Source: JAHEJA01 sp965657215 (lineage in GTDB: Bacteria; Pseudomonadota; Alphaproteobacteria; Rhodobacterales; Rhodobacteraceae). From it: DNA of 64,000 nt. This document shows positions 16,918 through 25,941 of this stretch, in pieces. Below the pieces are notes generated by a model, which did not search any database, was not told the origin of the DNA, and worked only from the letters and a program-made list of their open reading frames with translations. The stretch is from assembly GCA_965657215.1 (NCBI GenBank), contig CBFHNR010000005.1:62001-126000 (forward strand), written 5' to 3'. Positions within the stretch are counted from its first letter, which is position 1, and each line of letters opens with the position of its first letter. The translations under genes were made by a program, and so were the position numbers.

Positions 16918-17814
16918 ATGAGCAATTACGCAAATCTACCAGCACCAACCCCAGAGGGCGGTCTGTCTCGTTACATGCAAGAAATTCGCAAATTTCCAAT
17001 GCTTCAGCCAGAAGAAGAATACATGCTGGCCAAGCGTTGGGTCGAAGAGCAAGACACGCAAGCGGCGCATAAAATGGTGACAAGCCACCTGCGTTTGGCG
17101 GCAAAGATTGCTATGGGCTACCGTGGATATGGACTGCCACAGGCCGAAGTTATTTCTGAGGCCAATGTCGGTTTGATGCAGGCTGTCAAACGCTTTGACC
17201 CTGAAAAAGGGTTCCGTTTGGCGACCTATGCGATGTGGTGGATCCGTGCCAGCATCCAAGAATATATCTTGCGCAGCTGGTCCCTTGTTAAAATGGGGAC
17301 GACAAGCGGTCAGAAAAAATTGTTCTTCAATCTGCGCAAAGCAAAATCGCGCATTGGGGCATTGGATGAGGGGGATCTGCACCCTGATAACGTCAAGAAA
17401 ATTGCAAAAGACCTCGGTGTGACCGAAGCAGAAGTGATTTCGATGAACCGTCGTATGTCAGGTGGTGATGCCTCTTTGAATGCAGTTGTCTCCGCGGATG
17501 GCGATGGGGCGATGGAATGGCAAGAGTGGCTCGAAGATGAGGACGCAGATCAGGCAGGCGATTACGAAGCCAGCAATGAGCTAGAAGTGCGTCGCGAAAT
17601 GTTGGTCACGGCAATGAGTGCCCTGAATGAACGGGAACGCGATATTCTTACTCAACGCCGTTTGCAGGATGATGTTGTGACCCTCGAAACTTTGAGCGAG
17701 CAATATGGTGTTAGCCGTGAGCGTATTCGCCAAATCGAAGTGCGCGCATTTGAAAAGCTGCAATCAGAAATGACCAAGCTTGCGGCGGAAAAAGGTATTT
17801 TGGCGCACGCTTAA
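16918..17814 (+). CDS. rpoH: RNA polymerase heat-shock sigma factor RpoH
   Basis: A 298-residue sigma-70 family protein of the sigma-32 group. It has region 2 (GYGLPQAEVISEANVGLMQA, FRLATYAMWWIRASIQEYIL), the RpoH-specific stretch SLVKMGTTSGQKKLFFNLRK at the start of region 3 and a region 4 helix-turn-helix (LSEQYGVSRERIRQIEVRA). It directs polymerase to heat-shock promoters. GGGAG lies before the ATG. Possible promoter elements TTGAAG and TAACTA with 17-base spacing are seen at about 16857-16885. The next gene begins only 61 bases downstream. Confidence 0.95.
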   Translation: MSNYANLPAPTPEGGLSRYMQEIRKFPMLQPEEEYMLAKRWVEEQDTQAAHKMVTSHLRLAAKIAMGYRGYGLPQAEVISEANVGLMQAVKRFDPEKGFRLATYAMWWIRASIQEYILRSWSLVKMGTTSGQKKLFFNLRKAKSRIGALDEGDLHPDNVKKIAKDLGVTEAEVISMNRRMSGGDASLNAVVSADGDGAMEWQEWLEDEDADQAGDYEASNELEVRREMLVTAMSALNERERDILTQRRLQDDVVTLETLSEQYGVSRERIRQIEVRAFEKLQSEMTKLAAEKGILAHA

Positions 17815-17842
17815 GATCGTTGCAAAACACTTAAACTCATGT

Positions 17843-17869
17843 ACCCTCTCATTTGAACAATGGGAGGGT
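17843..17869 (+). promoter_or_regulatory. Hairpin burying the Shine-Dalgarno sequence of the oxidoreductase gene
   Basis: ACCCTCTCAT (17843-17852) pairs with ATGGGAGGGT (17860-17869) over 10 pairs with one G-U, leaving a 7-base loop. The 3' arm contains GGGAGGG, the only ribosome-binding site for the ATG at 17876. The structure could block translation until melted or bound. It might instead be a weak terminator for rpoH, although only TT follows. Confidence 0.5.
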
Positions 17870-17875
17870 TATGTC

Positions 17876-18859
17876 ATGGCAACGGAATTAAGATGGGGAA
17901 TTCTTGGCGCGGCCAAGTTTGCGCGCGAACATATGGGACCTGCGATCCATATGGCCCCGAATAATCGGCTTGCCGCTCTTGCGACGTCCGATGCCGCAAA
18001 AGCAGAGCCGTTTCTAGCGATGGATAGCCGCCTTCAGGTCTTTGATGACTATGAGGCGCTCATTTCCAGTGATGACATTGATGCGGTCTACATCCCGCTC
18101 CCGAATTCGATGCATGTTGAATGGGCCACCAAAGCGGCCAAAGCAGGCAAACATGTTTTGTGTGAAAAGCCAATTGCAATGCAGGCTTCTGAGATTGATG
18201 ACCTTATCCAACTCAGAGAGGCAACAGGTGTTCTTATTGCAGAGGCTTATATGATCGTGCATCACCCTCAATGGATCCTTGCGCGCGACCTTTATCAGTC
18301 TGGCAAAATTGGCAAACTGGTTCAAGTGGACGGCGTGTTTTCCTACGACAATCGCAGCGATCCCCAGAACATTCGCAACATTCCGGAAATGGGGGGCGGG
18401 GGCTTGCGTGACATCGGCGTTTATACCTTTGGATCCACTCGATTTGTCACGGGTGAAGAGCCGCAAGACATCTTGTCAGCAAAAATTGATTTGGAAAATA
18501 ACGTGGATGTTTGGGCAGCTGTAACTGCGCAATTCCCAAGTTTCTTTTTCAATGGAACAACATCGATGCGTATGTTGCCGCGCCAAGAAATGAACTTTCA
18601 TGGGGAAAATGGGATAATCCGATTAACGGCACCCTTTAATCCGGCTGTTTTTGATCAAGCCGAGGTTCACTTGATCAGTGGCGATGGTCAGGTCTCAACG
18701 CAGCGGTTCCCACGAGAGAACCACTATATTAACCAAGTCAACGCCTTTTATGAGAGTGTCGTGAACGGTCAGGACTATCCGTGTTCACTCGAATTTGTGC
18801 GCGGAACACAGCGCATGATAGATATGGTGTTCGATCACGCGCATGTGTCAAAGGGCTAG
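17876..18859 (+). CDS. Gfo/Idh/MocA-family NAD(P)-dependent oxidoreductase
   Basis: A 327-residue protein with an N-terminal Rossmann fold (WGILGAAKFAREHM, residues 6-19) and the family's EKP motif (GKHVLCEKPIAM, about residues 97-108), where the Lys is catalytic. The C-terminal beta-sheet domain binds a sugar or cyclitol substrate, or a trans-dihydrodiol. The substrate cannot be told from sequence. The start is the second of two nearby ATGs, spaced seven bases from GGGAGGG. It ends one base before the convergent phaZ. Confidence 0.87.
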   Translation: MATELRWGILGAAKFAREHMGPAIHMAPNNRLAALATSDAAKAEPFLAMDSRLQVFDDYEALISSDDIDAVYIPLPNSMHVEWATKAAKAGKHVLCEKPIAMQASEIDDLIQLREATGVLIAEAYMIVHHPQWILARDLYQSGKIGKLVQVDGVFSYDNRSDPQNIRNIPEMGGGGLRDIGVYTFGSTRFVTGEEPQDILSAKIDLENNVDVWAAVTAQFPSFFFNGTTSMRMLPRQEMNFHGENGIIRLTAPFNPAVFDQAEVHLISGDGQVSTQRFPRENHYINQVNAFYESVVNGQDYPCSLEFVRGTQRMIDMVFDHAHVSKG

Positions 18860-18860
18860 A

Positions 18861-20114
18861 TTATGCCGCAGATTTCCGTTTGGTTTTCGAATTGGCATCA
18901 ATGAAATCTAGCACAAGCGGGCGGATATTATTGCGCCAGCTTTTGCCAGCGAAAATACCATAATGCCCCGCGCCTGGTTCAAGGTGCTGGGCTTTTTTCG
19001 AGGCATCGACGCCTGTGCATAAATCTAATGCTGCCACACATTGACCGGGTGCAGAGATGTCATCCTTTGCCCCTTCGACGGTCATAACGGCCACATCTGT
19101 GATTTTCCCGATATCGACCAATGTGCCATCAACAGTGAAACAATTGTTCGCAATTTCACATTTCTTGAAAATGCGATCCACTGTGGACAGATAGAATTCG
19201 GCGGTCATATCCATAACGGCCAAATATTCGTCATAGAACTTGTTATGGGGGTCGTGATCTGAGGCCTCGCCTTGAGCGACGCGCATCACTTGATCTTGGA
19301 ACGCCTTGGAATGACGATCCCCATTCATAGACATAAAGGACGCGAGTTGTAGGAGGCCAGGGTAAACCTTGCGCCCAACGCCTGCATATTTGAAACCGAC
19401 CTGTTGGATCATAGTGTGTTCTAATTGACCCATCGTGACGCGGTGCCCAAAATCAGTCACATCTGTTGGGCTGGCTTCTGGATCAATCGGGCCGCCTATT
19501 AGGGTAAGGCTTCTTGGTTGCGCCTTGGGGTCCTCTTGAGCAAGATAAGCGGTGGCTGCTAAGGTTAACGGTGCAGGTTGGCACACGGCAATCACATGGG
19601 TGTTTGGCCCCAAATGACGCATGAAATCAACCAAATAAAGGGTATAATCTTCGACGTCGAATTTGCCTTGTGATACAGGAATATCCCGCGCGTTATGCCA
19701 ATCGGTGACATAGACTTCACAATCAGGGATCAAGCTTTTGACTGTTGAACGCAACAAAGTTGCATAGTGTCCAGACATCGGAGCCACCAAAAGAACCTTG
19801 CGCTCTTGTTCTTCGCGTCCAATGACATTGAAATGAATGAGATCGCCAAAGGTGCCTGGTAGGACCGTATCCACCTCAACAGTATGATCGCGGCCATCGG
19901 CACAGGTAAAGCTATCAAGCCCCCAATCCGGTTTCACGACCATACGGTGGAACGTGCGTTCAGTCACTTCGCCCCAAGCGGCGATCATATTGACCATTGG
20001 ATTTGGAACCATAGCAAAAAGCGGGTAAGATGCCATCGCTTGGGCGGATGCGCCCATCCACTGATTTGTATTGCGCATCGATTCCATAAAATCGTAGCTG
20101 GCCATATATCTCAT
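18861..20114 (-). CDS. phaZ: Intracellular polyhydroxyalkanoate depolymerase
   Basis: A 417-residue alpha/beta-hydrolase of the intracellular PHB depolymerase family. The nucleophile is Cys178 in VIAVCQPAPLTLAA, replacing the usual serine lipase box, as known for this family. The N-terminus MASYDFMESMRNTNQWM is typical of rhodobacterial PhaZ. It mobilizes stored PHA granules to hydroxyacids. GAGGAG lies eight bases before the start at 20114. It is divergent from phaC, and the 104 bases between them carry a PhaR-type box. Confidence 0.93.
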   Translation of the reverse strand: MRYMASYDFMESMRNTNQWMGASAQAMASYPLFAMVPNPMVNMIAAWGEVTERTFHRMVVKPDWGLDSFTCADGRDHTVEVDTVLPGTFGDLIHFNVIGREEQERKVLLVAPMSGHYATLLRSTVKSLIPDCEVYVTDWHNARDIPVSQGKFDVEDYTLYLVDFMRHLGPNTHVIAVCQPAPLTLAATAYLAQEDPKAQPRSLTLIGGPIDPEASPTDVTDFGHRVTMGQLEHTMIQQVGFKYAGVGRKVYPGLLQLASFMSMNGDRHSKAFQDQVMRVAQGEASDHDPHNKFYDEYLAVMDMTAEFYLSTVDRIFKKCEIANNCFTVDGTLVDIGKITDVAVMTVEGAKDDISAPGQCVAALDLCTGVDASKKAQHLEPGAGHYGIFAGKSWRNNIRPLVLDFIDANSKTKRKSAA

Positions 20115-20183
20115 AGTGTGTCTCCTCAGGAGCGTGGATTTAGCGCAGGTAAATTTGTTGTAATATAATTACACGGCTTTATG

Positions 20184-20194
20184 CTGCATAGCAG
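20184..20194. promoter_or_regulatory. PhaR-type operator (CTGC-N3-GCAG) between phaZ and phaC
   Basis: CTGCATAGCAG is an exact match to the CTGC-N3-4-GCAG element bound by PhaR of Paracoccus denitrificans. It lies 25 bases before the phaC start and 70 bases from the phaZ start, so it could repress either or both. Confidence 0.65.
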
Positions 20195-20218
20195 AAAAGA
20201 TATGCGGAAAAAATTATT

Positions 20219-22012
20219 ATGACAACCGAAGATACAAAAATTATTCAGGACAGTGACAATTTGAAACAAAATTTGTCCAAGCTCGAAGAATTGACGCAGC
20301 GCTTTGTTCAGGTTGTCAATAACAAGCGTCACGTGAACCCTGCTTTGAATGGTCCTGGACCTGATCTTGTTATGAAGGCCTCGGCGGCATATTGGCAAGC
20401 CATGCTAGACAATCCTTCAAAACTGATGGAACAGCAGATTGCCTATTGGGGCCAAACACTCAGCCACTTTGTTGAGGCGCAAAAGGCGATGAGTGCGAAA
20501 AATTTCGCTCTCAACGATGCCGAACCTTCCAAAGACCGACGCTTCTCCAATCCGCAATGGACGAGCAATCCCTATTTTCGACTGATCCGCCAGCAATATG
20601 AAACAAATGTTGAAACCATTCGCAAATCCGTGTCCGAGATCGAGGGCCTCCCGACCAAAGACCGCCAACGGTTAGAATATTTCACTGATCAAATCACAGA
20701 TATGATGGCGCCGACCAATTTTTTTGGCACCAATCCCGATGCTCTGGAGCGGGCGGTGGAAACCGAGGGGCAATCACTGATTACTGGATTAGAGAACTTG
20801 ATTGCTGATTTAGAAGCAAACGACGGCGAACTCATCGTGAAATTGGCGGATGAAACCGCGTTCGAAGTCGGCGGAAATATTGCCACTACAAAAGGCAAAG
20901 TCGTCTTTCGCAACGATTTGATGGAGCTGATCCAATATAGCCCAACGACGGATGAAGTTTATGAGACGCCTTTGGTGATTTTCCCGCCGTGGATCAACAA
21001 ATTCTATATTTTGGACCTAAAAGAGCAAAATAGCCTGATCAAATGGATCACGGATCAAGGGTACACTTTGTTTGTTGTCTCATGGGTGAACCCAGATTCG
21101 AGCCATGCAGAGGTCGGTCTTGAGGACTATATTGAACAGGGCTATCTCAAAGCCTTTGACGTCGCAAAAGAGATCACAGACCACCCCCAAGTCAATGCAA
21201 TCGGATATTGTATTGCTGGTACGACCCTTAGTTTGACACTTTCTCTGTTAAAGAAACGCGGTGATACAACCATTAAATCCGCAACGTTTTTTACGGCTTT
21301 GACGGATTTCTCAGACCAAGGTGAATTCACACCGTTTCTGCAAAATGACTTTATCGACGGAATCGAAGAGCAAGTTGCGCAGACTGGGATGCTTGAAAGC
21401 TTTATCATGGCGCGCACGTTTAGCTATCTGCGCTCAAACGATCTGATCTATCGTCCGGCAATCAAAAGCTACATGATGGGCGAGGCGCCTCCTGCGTTTG
21501 ACTTGCTCTATTGGAACGGGGACGGGGCCAATTTACCTGCGAAAATGGTTGTAGAATATCTAAGAGGCCTCTGTCAGCGCAACGAATTCGCCACGGATGG
21601 GTTTCAGTTGTTCGGCGAAACTTTGCATCTTAGGGATGTGGACGTCCCTTTGTGTTCTGTCGCTTGTGAAACGGACCATATCGCTGCGTGGAAAGATTGC
21701 TATCGCGGGGTCCAGCAAATGGGCAGCGAGGATAAGACGTTTATTTTATCTCAATCGGGGCACATTGCAGGGATTGTTAATCCTCCGAGCAAGGATAAAT
21801 ATGGTCATTATACGAATGAGGACCTGTCCTTGATCAATGAGGATTGGTTCGCCTCTGCGACGTTCCAAAAAGGAAGCTGGTGGCCACGCTGGGAAAATTG
21901 GCTCAGGCCCTTGGCCGGCGCAAAGGTTCCAGCACGCAGTCCGGGTGATTCGGGATATGAGGTCCTAATGGATGCGCCTGGATCTTATGTTTTGCGTCGC
22001 GCAAACGATTGA
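20219..22012 (+). CDS. phaC: Class I poly(3-hydroxyalkanoate) polymerase
   Basis: A 597-residue PHA synthase. The catalytic Cys331 sits in the lipase-like box GYCIAGT. The conserved Asp/His partners are in the region around HIAAWKDCYRG (about residue 485) and SGHIAGIVNPPS (about 514), and FPPWINKFYILDLK is the class I/III signature. It polymerizes hydroxyacyl-CoA onto the storage granule. It heads the phaC-phaP-phaR run. The first 55 residues are acidic and helical, as usual for class I enzymes. Confidence 0.96.
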   Translation: MTTEDTKIIQDSDNLKQNLSKLEELTQRFVQVVNNKRHVNPALNGPGPDLVMKASAAYWQAMLDNPSKLMEQQIAYWGQTLSHFVEAQKAMSAKNFALNDAEPSKDRRFSNPQWTSNPYFRLIRQQYETNVETIRKSVSEIEGLPTKDRQRLEYFTDQITDMMAPTNFFGTNPDALERAVETEGQSLITGLENLIADLEANDGELIVKLADETAFEVGGNIATTKGKVVFRNDLMELIQYSPTTDEVYETPLVIFPPWINKFYILDLKEQNSLIKWITDQGYTLFVVSWVNPDSSHAEVGLEDYIEQGYLKAFDVAKEITDHPQVNAIGYCIAGTTLSLTLSLLKKRGDTTIKSATFFTALTDFSDQGEFTPFLQNDFIDGIEEQVAQTGMLESFIMARTFSYLRSNDLIYRPAIKSYMMGEAPPAFDLLYWNGDGANLPAKMVVEYLRGLCQRNEFATDGFQLFGETLHLRDVDVPLCSVACETDHIAAWKDCYRGVQQMGSEDKTFILSQSGHIAGIVNPPSKDKYGHYTNEDLSLINEDWFASATFQKGSWWPRWENWLRPLAGAKVPARSPGDSGYEVLMDAPGSYVLRRAND

Positions 22013-22037
22013 AAAATATATAAAACCATAATTTATT

Positions 22038-22077
22038 CTGCGGTGCAGCAGAAAATGCTTGAAATGCTGCGGTGCAG
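22038..22077. promoter_or_regulatory. Two PhaR-type operators upstream of phaP
   Basis: Two identical copies of CTGCGGTGCAG lie at 22038-22048 and 22067-22077. Both match CTGC-N3-GCAG exactly. They are 29 bases apart from start to start, close to whole helical turns, so two repressors would sit on the same face. The second copy ends 65 bases before the phaP start. Confidence 0.75.
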
Positions 22078-22142
22078 AATATATCTATTGTATGCAAGAT
22101 GAACGGTAGGGTTACCTGCTTAGCGGTAAAAGGAATTTTGAA

Positions 22143-22586
22143 ATGACTAAGACACTAGATATGACAGCAGTATTCAAAGACATGATGGGCGCATTCCCAG
22201 TAGACACAACAGCATTTGATGGCGCATTCAAAAACGCGACAACAATGAACGAAAAACTCGCAGGCGTTGCGTTCCAAGCAGCTGAAAAATCTGCTGAGTT
22301 GTCTACAGAGTGGACAAAGAACACACTTTCAAAAATGACAGAAATGTCAAAAGCAAAAGCAGAGCCAGCTGACTACGCAAAAGCGATGACAGATTTCGCC
22401 TCTGCTCAAGCTGAAGTTGCTGCTGAGAACATGGCTGCTTTCGCTGAAATCGCGAAAAAAGTACAAATGGACACAGTCGAATTGTTGATGGCTGCTGGGA
22501 AAGACGCGACAGAAGAAGCGACTGCTGCAGTTAAGAAAGCAACAGACGACGTGACTGCTGCTGCGAAAAAAGCAACAGCAAAGTAA
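22143..22586 (+). CDS. phaP: Phasin PhaP (granule-coating protein)
   Basis: A 147-residue helical, Ala/Lys/Thr-rich protein of the phasin_2 type. It has a heptad-like middle (AEKSAELSTEWTKNTLSKMT) and a C-terminal run of AVKKATDDVTAAAKKATAK resembling PhaP tails that contact granules. It coats PHA granules and limits their size. AAGGAA precedes the start. Two PhaR operators lie upstream and a strong terminator follows, so it can be expressed as a single unit. Codon choice is strikingly uniform (ACA, GCA, AAA), consistent with high expression. Confidence 0.93.
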   Translation: MTKTLDMTAVFKDMMGAFPVDTTAFDGAFKNATTMNEKLAGVAFQAAEKSAELSTEWTKNTLSKMTEMSKAKAEPADYAKAMTDFASAQAEVAAENMAAFAEIAKKVQMDTVELLMAAGKDATEEATAAVKKATDDVTAAAKKATAK

Positions 22587-22627
22587 TTAGACACATCACC
22601 CAATTCCTCCCTTTTGGGTCTGTCTAG

Positions 22628-22658
22628 AGAGCGAGCTTTATGCTCGCTCTTTCTTTTT
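22628..22658 (+). terminator. Rho-independent terminator of phaP
   Basis: AGAGCGAGC (22628-22636) and GCTCGCTCT (22642-22650) form a perfect 9-bp stem with loop TTTAT, followed by TTCTTTTT. Confidence 0.9.
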
Positions 22659-22682
22659 GTAGAGAGACAGCGTAAGGTTTGC

Positions 22683-22694
22683 TGCAGTGCTGCA
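22683..22694. promoter_or_regulatory. Possible PhaR autoregulatory site before phaR
   Basis: TGCAGTGCTGCA is a TGCAG/CTGCA dyad in the phaR leader, 16 bases before its GTG. It has the same half-site letters as the other boxes but a different spacing and orientation, so it is a weaker call. Confidence 0.35.
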
Positions 22695-22710
22695 ATTTTC
22701 GGAGGCTCCC

Positions 22711-23271
22711 GTGGCTGATACGTCTAAACCATTGTTGATCAAGCGTTATGCTAGTCGGCGTTTGTACAATACCGAGACAAGTGATTATGTTACGTTAGAA
22801 GATATCTCAACCTTCATTCGAGATGGCCGCGAAGTTCAAATTGTTGACCTGAAATCTGGGGATGATTTGACGCGCCAATATCTGTTGCAAATCATTGCTG
22901 ATCACGAAAGCCGCGGTGAAAATGTACTTCCTTTAGAAGTCTTAAACGACTTAGTGCGTAGCTACACGACGCAAGCCACCTCGGTTGTTCCGCAATTCCT
23001 TCAGATGTCTTTTGATATGCTGCGTGACGGGCAAACTAAGATGATGGAAAATATGACCAACATCTCTCCTGTGCCGCCACAAATCCCGGGTCTCGAAATG
23101 ATGCAGGCGCAGCAAGAAGCCTTTATGAAGGCGTGGACAGGTGGGTTTTCGGGCTGGCCAGCGCCAAGCGAGGCGCCGAAAGCGGATGCACCGAAATCGG
23201 ATGACGATTTGAGCGATATCAAATCGCAACTGGCTGAGCTCCAAGCGAAACTTAACAACCTATCGAAATAG
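22711..23271 (+). CDS. phaR: Polyhydroxyalkanoate synthesis repressor PhaR
   Basis: A 186-residue protein. The N-terminal PHB/PHA accumulation regulator DNA-binding domain is clear (LLIKRYASRRLYNTETSDYV, residues 8-27, and FIRDGREVQIVDLKSGDDLT). A region that binds PHA and a Pro/Ala-rich tail ending in a short coiled coil follow. PhaR represses phaP and related genes until nascent PHA titrates it. I chose the GTG at 22711, with GGAGG five bases upstream; an earlier ATG would read through that site. It ends one base before puuB on the other strand. Confidence 0.93.
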   Translation: MADTSKPLLIKRYASRRLYNTETSDYVTLEDISTFIRDGREVQIVDLKSGDDLTRQYLLQIIADHESRGENVLPLEVLNDLVRSYTTQATSVVPQFLQMSFDMLRDGQTKMMENMTNISPVPPQIPGLEMMQAQQEAFMKAWTGGFSGWPAPSEAPKADAPKSDDDLSDIKSQLAELQAKLNNLSK

Positions 23272-23272
23272 G

Positions 23273-24577
23273 CTAAATCCCTAGACGATCCCGCATGGCA
23301 TACCATGTCATTGCTAAGACCAGCAAAGGCGTGCGGGCCATGCCCCCACCGGGGAAAGGCGTCGCAGGGACGCGTGCCATGGTGTTGAACCCTTCCGCTT
23401 GACCTTGGATAGCAAGCGCCATGAGCTTGCCTGCATGGGTGGCGGTTCCGACGCCATGTCCAGAGTATCCCGAAGCGGACAAGATATTGTCATCAGGCCA
23501 CGCGAAATAGGGCATCCGACGCATCGTGATGCCGAGTGTTCCGCCCCATGCATAGTCAATCTTTGTGTCTTTGAGATGTGGGAAAATTTCGCACATCGGC
23601 TTGCGCACGGTGTCAGCGATATTTTTCGGGAAGCGATAGCTATAGTTTTCACCACCTCCAAACAACAGACGACAATCGTGAGCCAGTCGGAAATAATTGA
23701 CCACGAACTTCGTATCGGCGACCGCAACGTCTTGGGTCAAAATCCGCTTGGCCTCATCACCGAGAGGCTCGGTTGCGGCGATAAAATTGTTGATGGGCAT
23801 AACGCGGCTAGCAACCTTGGGGCTAAGTCCCCCCATATATCCATTGCAGGCCAATATAACGTGATTACATTCGACATGACCTTGATCCGTGCGCACAATC
23901 GGGCGCGCACCTGTTTGGATGTCATGCACATGCGTTTTTTCAAAGACCCGCGCACCTGCGTTTTGCGCGGCCGCACCAAGTCCAAGCGCGTAGCGGAGGG
24001 GATGTAAATGCCCCGCACTCATGTCGAGGATACCACCATCATAGGCTGGTGATGGACAGAGCGCATGTGATTGTTCGCGGTCTAATTTTTGAATGCTGTC
24101 ATATCCATAGCGATCGTTTAAGTAATCCGCATACCAATGAAGCTCTTTGGTCTCGCCTGTGTTTAGGCCAATATGAGCAACGCCAGGTTTAAGATAGCAG
24201 TCAATCTTATGCTTTGCGATGAGCGATTTGACGAGGTCTTTGGCCTCTTCTGCCAAGTGCCAAAGCTTGTCCGCATCCGCATCGCCAACAAGTTTGACAA
24301 GGTCGTTTTGCTCCATCCGCTGACCTGCGCCGAGCTGACCACCATTGCGACCAGAGGCACCAAAGCCAATGCGGTGCGCCTCTAATACGACCACGTCCAA
24401 TCCAGCTTCTGCTAAATGCAGCGCTGCGGATAATCCTGTGTATCCTGCACCAACGATACAGACATCCGCTTTGATCCGTCCCTTGAGGCTCTCGCAGGGG
24501 GCCAAAGGTTTTGCTGTGGCGGCATACCAACTATCGGGATAGTGGCCTTGACGGTCATTTGAATACAGAAGGTTCAT
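23273..24577 (-). CDS. puuB: FAD-dependent oxidase, gamma-glutamylputrescine oxidase (PuuB) family
   Basis: A 434-residue flavoprotein of the DAO family. It has a dinucleotide fold (CIVGAGYTGLSAALHLAEAG, from residue 40) and the RIGFGASGRNGGQLG motif characteristic of PuuB/OrdL. The family oxidizes a gamma-glutamylated amine to the aldehyde with H2O2 release. The start overlaps the stop of the ligase gene by 4 bases. With the ligase and amidotransferase upstream it makes the core of a gamma-glutamylation route; the true amine is not shown. Confidence 0.85.
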   Translation of the reverse strand: MNLLYSNDRQGHYPDSWYAATAKPLAPCESLKGRIKADVCIVGAGYTGLSAALHLAEAGLDVVVLEAHRIGFGASGRNGGQLGAGQRMEQNDLVKLVGDADADKLWHLAEEAKDLVKSLIAKHKIDCYLKPGVAHIGLNTGETKELHWYADYLNDRYGYDSIQKLDREQSHALCPSPAYDGGILDMSAGHLHPLRYALGLGAAAQNAGARVFEKTHVHDIQTGARPIVRTDQGHVECNHVILACNGYMGGLSPKVASRVMPINNFIAATEPLGDEAKRILTQDVAVADTKFVVNYFRLAHDCRLLFGGGENYSYRFPKNIADTVRKPMCEIFPHLKDTKIDYAWGGTLGITMRRMPYFAWPDDNILSASGYSGHGVGTATHAGKLMALAIQGQAEGFNTMARVPATPFPGGGMARTPLLVLAMTWYAMRDRLGI

Positions 24578-25941
24578 ACGTTCAAAAGCAAATGTTCACG
24601 TTCCCAAGGGGAAATAACCTGAAGGAATTCATCGTATTCTGCGCGTTTGACAATCGAATAGACCCGCGCAAATTCGGGACCCAAGATGTCGTGCAATTCT
24701 TCGGCGCCCTCAAATAAATCCAAGGCTTCGCCCATAACGCGGGGAATATCTGTTTCGCCCTCATAGGCGTCGCCATGGAATTGCTTGGAGGGGCGCACTT
24801 CGTTCATCATTCCGAGATAACCACAGGCTAGCGAGGCCGCAATTCCGAGGTAGGGATTGCAATCCATACCTGCTAGACGGTTTTCGACACGTCGCGCATC
24901 TGGGCTGGAAATAGGAATTCGAATGCCCGTCGTGCGATTGTCGCGCGCCCATTCAAGGTTAATGGGGGCGGCGTGATCTTTGACATACCGGCGATAGGAA
25001 TTCACATAGGGCGCAAGCACCGCAATTGCCGCGGGCAAGTACTTCTGCATACCGCCGATAAAGTGATAGAAGAGATCGGTTTCACCACCTTGGGGTCCAG
25101 AAAACGCGTTTTTCCCAGTCTCCATATCGATGATGGAATGATGAATATGCATCGCGCTTCCAGGTTCGGATTCTATAGGCTTCGCCATAAAGGTCGCGAA
25201 GCAATCATGCCGCAGAGCCGCCTCGCGAATGAGGCGTTTGAAGTAAAACACTTCGTCCGCCAATTTGATTGGATCCCCATGAAGCAAGTTGATTTCCAAC
25301 TGACCCGCGCCGCCTTCTTGGGTGATGCCATCAATTTCAAACCCTTGCGCTTCGGCAAAGTCGTAGATGTCATCAATCACAGGGCCAAATTCATCCACTG
25401 CCGTCATTGAATAGGCTTGGCGCGCGGCGGCAGGACGTCCAGTGCGACCCATCATTGGGGCGATTTCCTGAGCTGGATCAATGTTTCTGGCGACAAGGAA
25501 AAATTCCATTTCAGGCGCGACAATCGGATCCCAGCCTTGTTTGCGATAGAGATCGACGACACGCTTTAGGACGTTGCGCGGAGCAAAGGGAACGGGCTCG
25601 TCTTTGCGGTCATAGGCATCATGGATAACTTGAAGGGTCCAGTCTGCTGTCCAAGGCGCTGCCGTCGTCGTGCTTAGATCCGGTTTCAAGATCATATCGC
25701 GTTCGATAAATCCATCCTTGCCTGCAGCTTCGCCCCAATCCCCTGTGATCGTTTGATAAAATATAGAATCGGGAAGGTAGAACGTGCCTTGGCGCGCGAA
25801 CTTCGACGCAGGCACAGCTTTGCCGCGTGCAATGCCAGGCAGGTCTGAGATGACACATTCCACCTCGTCGAGCTTGCGTCCCTCAAGATAGGCCTGAGCC
25901 GCAGGGGGAAGTGTCGAAATTAGGTCGTCAAGCGTGCTCAT
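24574..25941 (-). CDS. puuA: Glutamine synthetase-family ligase, gamma-glutamylputrescine synthetase-like
   Basis: A 455-residue glutamine synthetase-fold protein. The beta-grasp N-terminal domain is followed by the catalytic barrel, with EMEFFLV, GGAGQLEINLLHGDPI, AMHIHHSI and the Arg-rich TTGIRIPISSPDARRVENRL. PuuA-type enzymes join glutamate to an amine such as putrescine using ATP. It overlaps its neighbours by 4 bases on both sides. A second paralogue lies 700 bases upstream. The substrate is inferred from family only; ethanolamine, methylamine or other amines are possible. Confidence 0.83.
   Translation of the reverse strand: MSTLDDLISTLPPAAQAYLEGRKLDEVECVISDLPGIARGKAVPASKFARQGTFYLPDSIFYQTITGDWGEAAGKDGFIERDMILKPDLSTTTAAPWTADWTLQVIHDAYDRKDEPVPFAPRNVLKRVVDLYRKQGWDPIVAPEMEFFLVARNIDPAQEIAPMMGRTGRPAAARQAYSMTAVDEFGPVIDDIYDFAEAQGFEIDGITQEGGAGQLEINLLHGDPIKLADEVFYFKRLIREAALRHDCFATFMAKPIESEPGSAMHIHHSIIDMETGKNAFSGPQGGETDLFYHFIGGMQKYLPAAIAVLAPYVNSYRRYVKDHAAPINLEWARDNRTTGIRIPISSPDARRVENRLAGMDCNPYLGIAASLACGYLGMMNEVRPSKQFHGDAYEGETDIPRVMGEALDLFEGAEELHDILGPEFARVYSIVKRAEYDEFLQVISPWEREHLLLNV

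Noticed and set aside
22687..22710. PhaR start at the ATG-like frame start 22687
   Set aside because: This would place GGAGG inside the coding region; the GTG at 22711 directly follows that ribosome site and begins the conserved domain.
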